DNA of 41,432 nucleotides from the NCBI GenBank assembly GCA_002360495.1, contig DEQO01000190.1:1-41432 (forward strand), in the 5' to 3' direction. The notes beneath the pieces were generated by a model. That model was not told where the DNA came from, did not search any database, and saw only the letters and a program-made list of their open reading frames with translations. Numbering within the stretch: the first letter of the stretch is position 1; every line of letters starts with the position of its first letter. Source of the DNA: Flavobacteriales bacterium UBA3364 (GTDB taxonomy: Bacteria > Bacteroidota > Bacteroidia > Flavobacteriales_F > PHOS-HE28). Of this stretch, positions 16,557-25,113 are shown piece after piece. The position numbers and the translations under genes are program-made.

Positions 16557-18019
16557 TACTTGTGGAGGAGTTCAAGGGTTTCCTTCAGCACAGCGACATC
16601 ATCGAAGGGGTGCTTCACACCCGCGATCTCCTGGTAGGTCTCATGTCCCTTGCCGGCGAGCAATACCACATCACCCGCGTTCGCCATACCCACGGCCTGG
16701 CGGATGGCTTCCCGGCGATCGGGGTTCACCCAGACGCGTGACTGGTCAGTGGCCTGGACACCGGTGCGCATCTCGTTCAGGATCGCCATCGGGTCCTCGC
16801 CGCGTGGGTTGTCGCTGGTGAGCACCACATGACTGCTCAACTCCGTGGCGATGCGCGCCATGATCGGACGCTTGGTACGGTCACGATCACCGCCACAACC
16901 CACCACGGTGATCACCTGTTCGTTGTCACTGCAGACATCGTTGATCGTGGTGAGCACGTTCTTCAACGCATCCGGCGTGTGTGCGTAGTCGACGATACCG
17001 ATGATGCCACCGGTGCTACGCACGATCTGGAAACGACCACGTGGCGGCTGCAGATCGCTGAGCGAGGTGAGGACGTTCAATGGCTCTTCGCCCATCAGGG
17101 TAGCGACCGCGTACACCGCAAGCAGGTTGCTGGCGTTGAACTCACCGATCAGGCGCGAATACATGTCGTGCCCATCGATGTTCAGGTGAAGACCGGTCAA
17201 CTGGTTCTCCACGATGCGTGCCCGGTGATCGGCCATGTTCTTCACCGCGTAGGAACGCTTGACGGCCTTGGTGTTCTGCAGCATCACGGAGCTGTTCACA
17301 TCATCGGCGTTCACCAACGCGAATGCCGTGGCGGGCAGTCGATCGAAGAAGCGCTTCTTGGCCTTGATGTACTCGGCGAACGTGCCGTGGTAGTCGAGGT
17401 GGTCGTGCGTGATGTTGGTGAAGACACCGGCGGCGAAATGCAGGCCGGCGATCCGTTCCTGCACAACGCTGTGCGAACTCACCTCCATGAAGCAGTACAC
17501 CACCTTCTCCTCCACCATTTCGGCGAGCAGCTCGTTCAAGCGGACCGCATCCGGAGTGGTGTGCGTGCTCGGGATCGTCCTTTGTCCGATGCGCATTTCC
17601 ACTGTACTGATCAAACCGCACTTGTGGCCCAAGGCGCGGAACAAGCGGAAGAGCAACGTAGCCGTGCTCGTCTTGCCATTGGTGCCTGTGATGCCGACCA
17701 GCTTCAGCTTCTTCGATGGATGATCGAAGAAGTTCGCCGCCATGATGCCGAGCGTTGCCGCAGCATCCGTGACACGGATGTAAGTGACGCCGTCCTTCAA
17801 TTCCGTCGGCAACTCCTCGCACACGATGGCACTGGCACCGCTTTCGATCGCCTTGGCGATGAAGGCGTGACCGTCCACCTGGGTGCCGCGCGTGGCTACG
17901 AAGGCCGTGAAGGCGACCACCTTGCGGCTGTCGAACTCGATCTGCTCGATGGCCGTGTTCGTGGAACCCACCACCTGCTCGATGCGGACGCGATAGAGTA
18001 TGTCCTTGAGCAACTTCAT
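16556..18019 (-). CDS. murE: UDP-MurNAc-L-Ala-D-Glu:meso-diaminopimelate ligase MurE
   Basis: A 487-residue Mur ligase that adds the third peptide residue. The P-loop GITGTNGKTS lies at 109-118, THDHLDYHGTFAEY follows, and the C-terminal specificity motif DNPR is at 403-406. DNPR is the signature of enzymes that use meso-diaminopimelate rather than lysine, so the wall is predicted to be DAP-type. DYAHTPDALKNVL and GKGHETYQ are also present. It overlaps ftsI by four bases upstream and mraY by one base downstream. No murF gene follows it, unlike in proteobacterial dcw clusters. Confidence 0.97.
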   Translation of the reverse strand: MKLLKDILYRVRIEQVVGSTNTAIEQIEFDSRKVVAFTAFVATRGTQVDGHAFIAKAIESGASAIVCEELPTELKDGVTYIRVTDAAATLGIMAANFFDHPSKKLKLVGITGTNGKTSTATLLFRLFRALGHKCGLISTVEMRIGQRTIPSTHTTPDAVRLNELLAEMVEEKVVYCFMEVSSHSVVQERIAGLHFAAGVFTNITHDHLDYHGTFAEYIKAKKRFFDRLPATAFALVNADDVNSSVMLQNTKAVKRSYAVKNMADHRARIVENQLTGLHLNIDGHDMYSRLIGEFNASNLLAVYAVATLMGEEPLNVLTSLSDLQPPRGRFQIVRSTGGIIGIVDYAHTPDALKNVLTTINDVCSDNEQVITVVGCGGDRDRTKRPIMARIATELSSHVVLTSDNPRGEDPMAILNEMRTGVQATDQSRVWVNPDRREAIRQAVGMANAGDVVLLAGKGHETYQEIAGVKHPFDDVAVLKETLELLHK

Positions 18020-20118
18020 GTGAGTTCGATCACGATCGTCGATCCCTCCAATGCGCGTGATCCGGGCGTGAGCGACTGGCGCTTCACCATGCCGTTACCT
18101 TGGATGCGCACCCGCAGGCCGCGGTTCTCCAGGATGTAGAGCGCATCGCGCAAGCCCATGCCCAGCACATTCGGCACACGGTCCATGGCGTCCGCTGGAA
18201 TGCCGCGTGCCTTCAATACCACACTCGTATCACCTGCGAGCGTTGTGGCCCATTCCCCTTCGCCCTCGTAGGTCACCGGCACTTTCAATCCTTCCAGCGC
18301 CGTTCGCAGATCACCACTATGACCACTCAAGCTGACCGGCGTGCGCGGGCCCGTCGCTTCAGCCAGCAGCGTTCCCTGCTGCAGTTCCAGACGGTTGCTG
18401 TAGATCTTGTCGGCGATCTCCTTGAACACCGGTCCGGCCACCACGTTGCCGTAGATGCCGCTCATGGTGGGACCGTTCACCACCACGATGCAACTGTACT
18501 TCGGCGCGTTCGCGGGGAAGTAGCCTACGAAGGACGCCTGGTACAGGACATCGTTATAGTTCCCGTTCCTGGCGATCCGCGCCGTACCCGTCTTGCCCGC
18601 AATGGTGAAGTGCGCAGCGCGCAGGTTCATTGCGGTACCACTATCCACCACGCCTTGCAGCAGGCCGTGTACGATATCCAGCGTGGCATCCGAACAGATC
18701 TTCGGATCGATCACCTTCGGTGCGAACTCCTCGATGACCTTTCCGTTACGCGAGATGTGGTCCACGAACTGTGGCTGCATCATCCTGCCGTTGTTCGCCA
18801 CAGCGTTGTAGAAGGTCAGCGTCTGCAACGGTGTCAAGGCCACTTCATAGCCGATGCTCATCCACGGCATGCTCACACCGCTCCAGCCCTTCTCACCCGG
18901 GCTTCGCAACGTTGGGATCGCTTCCCCGGGGATCATCACTCCCGTGGTCTCGTGCAGGTGGAAGCGCTTCAAGCCATCCACGAACTTCTTCGGGTCGTTG
19001 CCGTAGGCCTTGGTCACGGCCAGGCTGATGCCCGTGTTGAGCGAAAGCTCGAACGAGCGGCGCACCGTCATTTTGCCGTACAGGTCCTCGTGCGAATCGT
19101 GCATGATCCGGTCGCGGTAGCGCACCCGGCCTCGCTTCGTGTCCACGGTATCGGTCACCTTGATGGAGCCATCGTCAAGGCCCACCATCAAGGAGGCCAG
19201 CTTGAACGTGGATCCGGGTTCCTCGGCGTGGGCCACCGCATAGTTCAGGTCCTCCACATAGGTGCTGTCATTGCGACGCGTGAGATTGCTGATCGCTTTC
19301 ACATGACCTGTTGCCACCTCCATCACCACAACGGTCCCGTGGTGTGCCCCGTGCTTCTGCAACTGGGCTTCCAACGCTGCGTCCGCAACATCCTGCAGGT
19401 TGATGTCGATCGTCGTGTGGATGTCACTTCCAGGCACTGGGTCCACACCATCACCGTTGTCGACGGGCATCCACACACCGCCGGTGAGACGGCGTTCCAA
19501 ACGACGACCTGTCACGCCTTTCAACCACTTGTCGTAACCCCCTTCCAGACCGAGCGTACTGCTGTCGCGCAACACATGACCAACGCTGCGCGAGGCCAGG
19601 CGACCGAACGGATGCGCGCGCACCGTACGTTTCTCGGTGACGAGGCCGCCCTTGTACCTACCCAAACGGAACAAGGGGAAGGTGCGCAACGCCTGCACTT
19701 GCGTGTGATCCGCGCGGCGCTTGATCAGGTAGTACCGCTCCTTGCGGTGGCGTGCATCGGTGAGATCGCGCTTGTATTCCGCCGGTGTGCGATCGCCGAA
19801 GAGACCTGACAGCTCCAAGCTCAACGAATCGATGTTCGCACGGAACAGTTCATCGGTAAGCCCGGACGGCACCATATCCATGCGCACGTCGTACTCCGGG
19901 ATACTCGTGGCGAGCATGCGGCCATCCTCGCTGTAGATATGGCCGCGGTCCGGTTGCACATTGCGGTACTGTGTGGAGACCGTGCCGCGCTTCGCCAGCC
20001 ACTTGTCGCCCTCCACGATCTGGATCGTGAAGAGTTTTACGGCGATGGCGAGGGCGAAGACGACGATGGTCAGGTAGACCACATTGGCACGGGCACGCAG
20101 CTGGCGGTTGTCCGTCAT
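18016..20118 (-). CDS. ftsI: Septal penicillin-binding protein FtsI (PBP3-type transpeptidase) with PASTA domain
   Basis: A 700-residue class B penicillin-binding protein that cross-links septal peptidoglycan. It has one N-terminal helix (about 13-33), a dimerisation domain with QPDRGHIYSEDGRMLA, and the transpeptidase domain with catalytic Ser303 and Lys306 (STFK), SLN (359-361) and KTG (509-511). The last 55 residues, from VPNVLGMGLRDAL, form one PASTA domain, as in many Bacteroidota FtsI. All active-site motifs are intact. It starts inside the ftsL-like stop (ATGA) and ends overlapping the murE start. Confidence 0.96.
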   Translation of the reverse strand: MTDNRQLRARANVVYLTIVVFALAIAVKLFTIQIVEGDKWLAKRGTVSTQYRNVQPDRGHIYSEDGRMLATSIPEYDVRMDMVPSGLTDELFRANIDSLSLELSGLFGDRTPAEYKRDLTDARHRKERYYLIKRRADHTQVQALRTFPLFRLGRYKGGLVTEKRTVRAHPFGRLASRSVGHVLRDSSTLGLEGGYDKWLKGVTGRRLERRLTGGVWMPVDNGDGVDPVPGSDIHTTIDINLQDVADAALEAQLQKHGAHHGTVVVMEVATGHVKAISNLTRRNDSTYVEDLNYAVAHAEEPGSTFKLASLMVGLDDGSIKVTDTVDTKRGRVRYRDRIMHDSHEDLYGKMTVRRSFELSLNTGISLAVTKAYGNDPKKFVDGLKRFHLHETTGVMIPGEAIPTLRSPGEKGWSGVSMPWMSIGYEVALTPLQTLTFYNAVANNGRMMQPQFVDHISRNGKVIEEFAPKVIDPKICSDATLDIVHGLLQGVVDSGTAMNLRAAHFTIAGKTGTARIARNGNYNDVLYQASFVGYFPANAPKYSCIVVVNGPTMSGIYGNVVAGPVFKEIADKIYSNRLELQQGTLLAEATGPRTPVSLSGHSGDLRTALEGLKVPVTYEGEGEWATTLAGDTSVVLKARGIPADAMDRVPNVLGMGLRDALYILENRGLRVRIQGNGMVKRQSLTPGSRALEGSTIVIELT

Positions 20119-20579
20119 AGTGTGCGCGTGTTTTCAAGTTCCTCCTGCTCCACCTCCAGCTTCACGGGTGGGACACGGCTTTCGCGAAGACCCAGGTCGC
20201 TGATCCCGGCGGCCACCCGGCTCTGTTGCTCCTTCGTTTCCAGGCTGGACTTCACGGTGATATACTCCGCGTTCATCTCCTTCAACTCGGTCGCGGTGCG
20301 GTCCAGGTCGCGCACGATGCGCTCGGTGTGGTAACCGTAGGCGATGTAGGTGATCATCAACCCGGCGCAGAAGAGGATGAAGGGCATATTGCCCAACAAC
20401 TTCTCGCGCGTGAGGAAGGACCCGTTCAGCACGCCGATCAATGCCCGTGACATGCGCGCACCCCTGCCCGGCTCCGCGGGTTTGCCGGCGGAGGTCGCTT
20501 TCGCGGTCCTCGCTTTCCCGGCCTTGCCCTGTTCGGGACCGGCTTCGGCGGGTTCGATCTTTTCGCGCAGTTTGTTCAC
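20115..20579 (-). CDS. ftsL: FtsL-like cell division protein
   Basis: A 154-residue small bitopic protein. A basic, Ala/Lys-rich cytoplasmic tail (about 1-55) is followed by one membrane helix (about 65-83, MPFILFCAGLMITYIAYGYH) and a short coiled-coil-like periplasmic part with heptad leucines (RIVRDLDRTATELKEMNAEY). This is the shape and position of FtsL, which joins FtsQ and recruits FtsW/FtsI; the sequence itself is poorly conserved. The start is GTG overlapping the rsmH stop (GTGA); an ATG at codon 43 would remove the basic tail but keep the helix. Confidence 0.8.
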   Translation of the reverse strand: MNKLREKIEPAEAGPEQGKAGKARTAKATSAGKPAEPGRGARMSRALIGVLNGSFLTREKLLGNMPFILFCAGLMITYIAYGYHTERIVRDLDRTATELKEMNAEYITVKSSLETKEQQSRVAAGISDLGLRESRVPPVKLEVEQEELENTRTL

Positions 20580-21481
20580 GTGCGTTTCGCTATTCTCAAT
20601 CGGGCGCTGCGGGCCCTTGGGTTCCTGGCTATCTCGAGATCCGTTGGTTGGATCGCTTTGTTGCTCGAAGGGTTGAACGGTCGTTGGCGGTTGCCGAAAA
20701 CATCGCTGGTCTCCTCGCCGCTGAGGTTGCCGCTTCGCATCCAGTTCTTCACCAGGCGATCCTCCAACGAGTGGTAGCTCATCACCACCAATCGTCCGCC
20801 GGGTGCGATCACCTCGGCGCTTTGTGTCAGCAGGACCTCCAGTGCGGCGAGTTCATCGTTCACGGCGATGCGCAACGCCTGGAACACTTGAGCGAGGAAA
20901 CTGCTCTCCTTGCCACGTGGTGTCACCGGCTTCAGCGCCTCCACCAATTGGAACGTGGTGCCGATGCTGGTCTCCGCGTTCGCCTTCACCAACTGGCGGG
21001 CCACCCGGTGTGCGGCATCCACTTCACCGTAGTTGCGCAGTATCGCGGTCAACGCCGGTTCGTCCAGATCGCGCAACAATTGCGAGGCGGTGCGTTTCGC
21101 GCGGTGGTCCATCCGCATGTCCAGCGGACCATCGAAGCGGAAGCTGAAGCCGCGTGCACCGGTATCGAACTGGTGGCTGCTCACCCCCAGATCGGCCAGC
21201 AGGCCATCGACGGGCAGTGCGTGCAGGAAGCGCAGGTGGTTGCGCATCCACCGGAAATCCGCCTTCACCAGGGTGAAGCGTTCGTCGTCCGGTGCGTTCT
21301 TCCAGGCGTCACGGTCCCGATCGAACGAGATCAATCGGCCTTTCGGACCGAGTAGTGCGAGGATGGCCTTGCTGTGGCCTCCACCCCCGAACGTCACGTC
21401 CACATAGACGCCGTCGGGGCGGATGTTCAATCCTTCGAGACAGGCTTGTAAAAGAACGGGGTCGTGGTACTCATGAGCCAT
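20576..21481 (-). CDS. rsmH: 16S rRNA (cytosine-1402-N4) methyltransferase RsmH
   Basis: A 301-residue methyltransferase (old name MraW) that modifies C1402 of 16S rRNA using S-adenosylmethionine. It begins MAHEYHDPVLLQACLEGL and has the SAM loop VDVTFGGGGHSKAIL, FDRDRDAW, DGLLADLGVSSHQFD, the central helical insert with LDEPALTAILRNYGE, and the C-terminal GRLVVMSYHSLEDRLVK. I chose the ATG at 21481, which matches the family start and overlaps mraZ by 11 bases; a GTG five codons earlier is also possible. Confidence 0.96.
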   Translation of the reverse strand: MAHEYHDPVLLQACLEGLNIRPDGVYVDVTFGGGGHSKAILALLGPKGRLISFDRDRDAWKNAPDDERFTLVKADFRWMRNHLRFLHALPVDGLLADLGVSSHQFDTGARGFSFRFDGPLDMRMDHRAKRTASQLLRDLDEPALTAILRNYGEVDAAHRVARQLVKANAETSIGTTFQLVEALKPVTPRGKESSFLAQVFQALRIAVNDELAALEVLLTQSAEVIAPGGRLVVMSYHSLEDRLVKNWMRSGNLSGEETSDVFGNRQRPFNPSSNKAIQPTDLEIARNPRARSARLRIAKRT

Positions 21482-21935
21482 TGGCTTTTCGGTCACCGAC
21501 CATCACTTTCGCAGCCAACGACTTGAAGTCCACTTTCCCGCCGAGCGCACGCTTGTGCTGCGCCTCGTCCCATACTTCGATGCGATCGCCCATGCCCGAG
21601 AACACGATGTCCTTGCCCATCCTGGCATAGTCCATCAGCTGTTTCGGGATCAGCAGACGTCCGTTGGCGTCGAGCTCCACCGGTGTGGCCCCATTGAGGA
21701 ACCGCCGGATGAACTCCACGCTGTCCGGATCGAAACGGTTCAAGCGGCGCACCTCGGCGCTGGTCTTGTTCCATTCGTCCATCGGGTACAGCACGAGGCA
21801 CTGACTGAACACGTCGCGGTTCACCACGAAACCCTTGGCCACTTCCCCGCCCAGCTGCTTTTTCAGCGCGGCAGGCAGGAGCACACGGCTCTTGGCGTCC
21901 AGGGTTGAGGGGTATTCCCCGAGAAGGTTCAGCAT
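21471..21935 (-). CDS. mraZ: Transcriptional regulator MraZ
   Basis: A 154-residue DNA-binding protein made of two AbrB/MraZ-type repeats, seen at DAKSRVLLPAALKKQL (about 13-28) and DANGRLLIPKQLMDYA (about 88-103). In Escherichia coli MraZ forms ring oligomers and represses the dcw operon by binding TGGG repeats upstream of its own gene. Here three such repeats lie 43-66 bases upstream of the ATG, so autoregulation is likely. It is the first gene of the 16-kb minus-strand run. Confidence 0.96.
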   Translation of the reverse strand: MLNLLGEYPSTLDAKSRVLLPAALKKQLGGEVAKGFVVNRDVFSQCLVLYPMDEWNKTSAEVRRLNRFDPDSVEFIRRFLNGATPVELDANGRLLIPKQLMDYARMGKDIVFSGMGDRIEVWDEAQHKRALGGKVDFKSLAAKVMVGDRKANGS

Positions 21936-21959
21936 AGCGCATGCGCGGCAGAATGGTCG

Positions 21960-21967
21960 CGAAAGTA
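21960..21967 (-). promoter_or_regulatory. Putative proximal mraZ/dcw -7 element (TACTTTCG)
   Basis: The minus strand reads TACTTTCG, one mismatch from TAnnTTTG, 24 bases before the mraZ ATG. The TGGG repeats lie just upstream, where the -33 region would be, which fits repression by blocking polymerase. Confidence 0.5.
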
Positions 21968-21977
21968 GGTTTGGTCA

Positions 21978-22001
21978 CCCACTTATTCCCACGATCTCCC
22001 C
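21978..22001 (-). promoter_or_regulatory. Putative MraZ operator (TGGG repeats)
   Basis: On the minus strand there are three tetramers at exact 10-base spacing: GGGG (first base off consensus), TGGG and TGGG, with 6-base gaps (AGATCG, AATAAG). This is the spacing of the known MraZ binding repeats in E. coli. The array ends 11 bases upstream of the proximal -7 element, overlapping the expected -33 position. Confidence 0.6.
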
Positions 22002-22035
22002 CGCTTTTACCCTTTTGTTGATAAATCTTCAACGG

Positions 22036-22043
22036 CGAAACTA
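22036..22043 (-). promoter_or_regulatory. Possible distal mraZ -7 element (TAGTTTCG)
   Basis: A second near-consensus octamer lies about 100 bases before the mraZ ATG; the MraZ-like repeats would then be in the leader. It is weaker evidence than the proximal site. Confidence 0.25.
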
Positions 22044-22562
22044 GCGCAAAGTTGTGGAATGCCCATACAGCGCTTGATAAACCGCCAATTCAGGGGGTGG
22101 GAGAATGTGGGAAGCTATTAACAACAGGATTGCTTGTTCAGCCTACGGTAACATCGCACAAGTGGACCCGAAAGATCCGGTCGCGAAATGCGGAATGCCC
22201 GTCCCTGCTGATCGGATCGATCAACAGGGCGATGTGTGGAACGGGAAGATCGAGTGCGGTGGGGGGAAGTGGGGACTAAGCCACTACGGTCTGAAACCTC
22301 AACCGGGATCAAGTCCCATAACGGATCGATCGCAGACAGCGGCGCTATTCTTCGATCCGGAACAGACGCCCATGTTCAGCGATGATCACAGCTTCAACAC
22401 CCGGCGCCGCGCGATGGAGCGACCCCTGCTGAAGACTTCCACCGGAGAGGCACCGGACGGTCCATCGAGTTCAACATTCCCACACATGCAGGTGCTCCTA
22501 CGGAAGGGTCTACGAAGGTTGGGATCTTCATACAGCCAGTGCACCGCCGCCAAAGGGGTCGG
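22044..22562 (+). other. Non-coding gap of about 520 bases
   Basis: Both strands have open frames here, but none has a credible start, signal peptide, motif or composition; the longest plus-strand frame (22105-22653) overlaps the lipoprotein gene antisense and reads like noise. Two TGGG tetramers at 10-base spacing sit at 22098-22111 on the plus strand, opposite in direction to the mraZ array. I see no RNA gene. Confidence 0.4.
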
Positions 22563-23120
22563 TCACTGTGAGAAGTACTCCTGCAGCAGATCCTCTTCGC
22601 AGTGGAAGGACCGTACGGTCTTCTCGTCTCCATCCGGCATCTGTCTGCGGTAGTTGCTCAGCAGATAAATGCCTTGGTCATCCCGGAAGGGGGAGTGGCT
22701 GTTCAGCGCGGCAGCGACCGCCCGTACACGATCAAGTTCGAAATGGACCCAGAGCATCGGGCTTACGCCGTCCTCTTCCACCATGCGGGAATAGAGGAGC
22801 GTGACCTGCCTGCGTACCCTTTCGCCTTTGTTGCTTTCACAACACGGTGGGCTCTTGAACAGGCTGTCCAGCCAAAATCGGAGCTGCGAACCTGAGGAAA
22901 CGTCCCGTTCCAACCGCTCGGGCCGTGATCGACATCCTTTGCTATGTGCGCCATGCACCGCACTCACGGAAAGCGGCACTCCCAACGTATCGATCACCGT
23001 TTCCAGGTCCATGCCCAACCGGATGGCCTTGATCGCCCCCGGGCTTACACCTGGGGCCAGGTCGCTTTGTACGAAACCACATCCAAGGACTGTAAGCAGG
23101 AAGAAGGGCCAATACCGCAC
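22563..23120 (-). CDS. Predicted lipoprotein, possibly BamE/SmpA-like at its N-terminus
   Basis: This 185-residue protein is read from a GTG at 23120, which yields a lipoprotein signal peptide (MRYWPFFLLTVLGC, lipid-bearing Cys14). A longer frame from 23234 puts 38 unlikely residues before it. After the Cys comes GAIKAIRLGMDLETVIDTLGVPLSVS, which has the pattern of BamE/SmpA-type domains (glycine after a basic stretch, helix, then LGxP). Further on, WVHFELDRVRAVAAAL is also compatible with that fold. The middle has four cysteines (GCRSR, SPPCCESN). It is divergent from the hydrolase gene. Family membership is tentative and the function is unknown. Confidence 0.6.
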   Translation of the reverse strand: MRYWPFFLLTVLGCGFVQSDLAPGVSPGAIKAIRLGMDLETVIDTLGVPLSVSAVHGAHSKGCRSRPERLERDVSSGSQLRFWLDSLFKSPPCCESNKGERVRRQVTLLYSRMVEEDGVSPMLWVHFELDRVRAVAAALNSHSPFRDDQGIYLLSNYRRQMPDGDEKTVRSFHCEEDLLQEYFSQ

Positions 23121-23239
23121 GGCCGAGGAACGGTGAGCGCTTGGTGTTATTGCAACGACCCTCCCCAACGTTCTTCCGCTTCTGACGCCCTGCTCACGGA
23201 GGACCGGCACAGCTCTTTCGCACGATCGCCCCATCCGTC

Positions 23240-23247
23240 TACCTTTG
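23240..23247 (+). promoter_or_regulatory. Promoter of the alpha/beta hydrolase gene
   Basis: TACCTTTG is an exact -7 match 10 bases before the ATG. A TTTCG lies 19 bases further upstream at 23216-23220, near the -33 position. Confidence 0.6.
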
Positions 23248-23257
23248 GACGGAGCGC

Positions 23258-24028
23258 ATGGCGAACGAGGAACATTTGAAGCGGGAGGGTGAGTTCACCT
23301 ACATCGATGTGGGCGATGGGCCACCGTTGATCTTCCTGCACGGCCTGTTCGGCGCGCTGAGCAACTTCGAAGGGCCCATCAAACACTTCGGTGGCCGGTA
23401 CCGGGTGCTGATGCCGATGCTGCCGCTCTATACGTTGCCGATGCTCAACACCAACGTGCCGGCGCTCGCTGATTTCCTGGACCGCTTCATCCGCCACGTG
23501 GGTCTTTCGCAGTTCAACCTCTTGGGTAACTCGCTGGGGGGCCATGTCGCCTTGGTGTATTGCACCAAGTACGCGGACAAGGTGCGCACCTTGATCCTCA
23601 CCGGAAGCAGCGGCTTGTATGAGAATGCCTTTGGCGGCAGCTTCCCGCGTCGCGAGGACAAGGAATACCTGCGCAAGAAGATCGCCTTCACGTTCTATGA
23701 TCCGAAACATGCCACCGACGACCTGGTGGAGGAGTGTTACCACACGGTGAACGACAAGGCCAAGTTGATCCGCATACTCTCCCTGGCGAAGAGCGCGATC
23801 CGCCACAACATGGCCAAGGACCTCCCCAATCTCAAGATGCCCGTGTGCCTGATATGGGGCGCGCAGGACGGTGTTACGCCGCCGCATGTGGCCGAGGAAT
23901 TCCATGCGTTGATCCCCCACAGCGAACTCTTCTGGATAGAGGAATGCGGGCATGCCGCCATGATGGAACATCCGGATAAGTTCAATGCCATTGTGGATGC
24001 GTGGTTGGGGAAGACCCTTGCCGGTTAG
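23258..24028 (+). CDS. Alpha/beta hydrolase
   Basis: A 256-residue cytoplasmic hydrolase with the oxyanion segment FLHGLFG (26-32), nucleophile Ser92 in GNSLGG, acid Asp204 in GAQDGVTPP and His232 in GHAAMMEHP. The catalytic triad is complete. The substrate is not known; the family includes esterases, lipases and C-C bond hydrolases. It has no signal peptide. It is followed 38 bases later by engB on the same strand, probably as one transcript. A hydrolase of this kind next to engB, gldC and gldB is, as far as I recall, a common arrangement in Flavobacteriia. Confidence 0.9.
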   Translation: MANEEHLKREGEFTYIDVGDGPPLIFLHGLFGALSNFEGPIKHFGGRYRVLMPMLPLYTLPMLNTNVPALADFLDRFIRHVGLSQFNLLGNSLGGHVALVYCTKYADKVRTLILTGSSGLYENAFGGSFPRREDKEYLRKKIAFTFYDPKHATDDLVEECYHTVNDKAKLIRILSLAKSAIRHNMAKDLPNLKMPVCLIWGAQDGVTPPHVAEEFHALIPHSELFWIEECGHAAMMEHPDKFNAIVDAWLGKTLAG

Positions 24029-24066
24029 CCATCCGCCCACGTCGGCGATCCCGGCGACCCGCTTGA

Positions 24067-24687
24067 ATGAAAGCCCTCATCGCCGAACACCTCACCAGCG
24101 GTCGCGAGCCGAAGGACTGGCCCAAGCCGACGTTGCCGGAGTATGCCTTCATCGGGCGCAGCAACGTGGGCAAAAGCTCGTTGATCAACATGCTATGCCA
24201 CATCAACAAGCTGGCGCGCGTGAGCAATACGCCGGGCCGCACGCGCAACGTGGAACACTTCAAGGTGGAAGGCACGCTCAGCAGCGACAAACCGTGGATG
24301 CTCGCCGATCTGCCGGGCTATGGGTTCGCGAAGGCGAGCAAGGCCGAACGCGCCGTGTGGGAGAAGATGATCCAGAACTACCTGCGTAAGCGCGAGAGCC
24401 TGCAGAGCGTGTTCCTGTTGATCGACTCGCGCTTGGAACCGCAGCAGAACGACCTGGACATGGTACAATGGCTGGGAGAGGAACAGATCCCCTTCGTCCT
24501 CGTCTTCACCAAGAGCGACAAACTGAAGCAGCCGAAGGTCCAGAGCAATGTTGCGCAGTTCAAACGCAAGCTGAAGGAATCGTGGGAAGCGCTGCCGACG
24601 ATGTTCATCACCTCGTCGGAAACGTCGAAGGGACGGGATGAACTGCTCGCGTTCATCGAGGGCGTCAACGCCAGCTGGGGAAAGTGA
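24067..24687 (+). CDS. engB: Ribosome-assembly GTPase EngB (YihA/YsxC)
   Basis: A 206-residue GTPase of the TrmE-Era-EngA-YihA superfamily needed for maturation of the large ribosomal subunit. It has G1 GRSNVGKSS (30-38), G2 in NTPGRT (54-59), G3 DLPGYGFAK (81-89), G4 TKSDK (148-152) and a G5-like ITSSETSKG. The length is typical. The gene converges with gldC; the 70 bases between them hold only a weak, wide inverted repeat and no clear terminator. Confidence 0.97.
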   Translation: MKALIAEHLTSGREPKDWPKPTLPEYAFIGRSNVGKSSLINMLCHINKLARVSNTPGRTRNVEHFKVEGTLSSDKPWMLADLPGYGFAKASKAERAVWEKMIQNYLRKRESLQSVFLLIDSRLEPQQNDLDMVQWLGEEQIPFVLVFTKSDKLKQPKVQSNVAQFKRKLKESWEALPTMFITSSETSKGRDELLAFIEGVNASWGK

Positions 24688-24757
24688 ATTCTGGGGCAGG
24701 CGCAGGAGCAAATGCGCGTTGACCGGACCGTTGATGTCTCCTGCTCCTTGAGACCCA

Positions 24758-25087
24758 CTACTTCTTCAATTCCGGCAGCATGTGCTCGGCGAAATAGGCG
24801 CCGAAGTCGCGCATCTGTGCGGCCATTTTTCCTTCTCCGGTGGCGCGTTCGAAGGTGTCGGCCATCGTGAGGATGTTCTGGTGGAAGAAGGCCTTCATTT
24901 CCTCCACGGTCATCTCCTTCGTCCAGAGATCGATGCGCAGGGTGTTCTTCTCCTTCTCGTCCCACAGTGAGAGTAGAACGGCCTTGCTGCTGCTCTTCGT
25001 GGCGGTGTCTTCAGCTTCCCAATCGATGCGTTCGGGAACGTTGTTGGCATCGAGGTGTACGGAGAGGCGGATGTCGGAGGTCTTCAT
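24758..25087 (-). CDS. gldC: Gliding motility protein GldC
   Basis: A 109-residue cytoplasmic protein recognised by MKTSDIRLSVHLD, a short linker, then VLLSLWDEKEKNTLRIDLWTKEM and a helical tail ending MLPELKK. In Flavobacterium johnsoniae GldC assists gliding but is not strictly required; its biochemical role is unclear. I chose the ATG at 25087; a longer frame to 25159 reads through the inverted repeat and has no coding character. It lies 107 bases downstream of gldB with that repeat between them. Confidence 0.88.
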   Translation of the reverse strand: MKTSDIRLSVHLDANNVPERIDWEAEDTATKSSSKAVLLSLWDEKEKNTLRIDLWTKEMTVEEMKAFFHQNILTMADTFERATGEGKMAAQMRDFGAYFAEHMLPELKK

Positions 25088-25113
25088 GTGGAAATGGAGA
25101 ATGCAGAACTGGG

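Noticed and set aside
18100..19809. A 569-residue open frame antisense to ftsI
   Set aside because: Antisense to a PBP with all catalytic motifs; composition is that of a reversed GC-rich frame.
22105..22653. A 182-residue plus-strand frame downstream of the mraZ promoter
   Set aside because: No motif, signal peptide or homology I recognise, and its end lies antisense to the lipoprotein gene.
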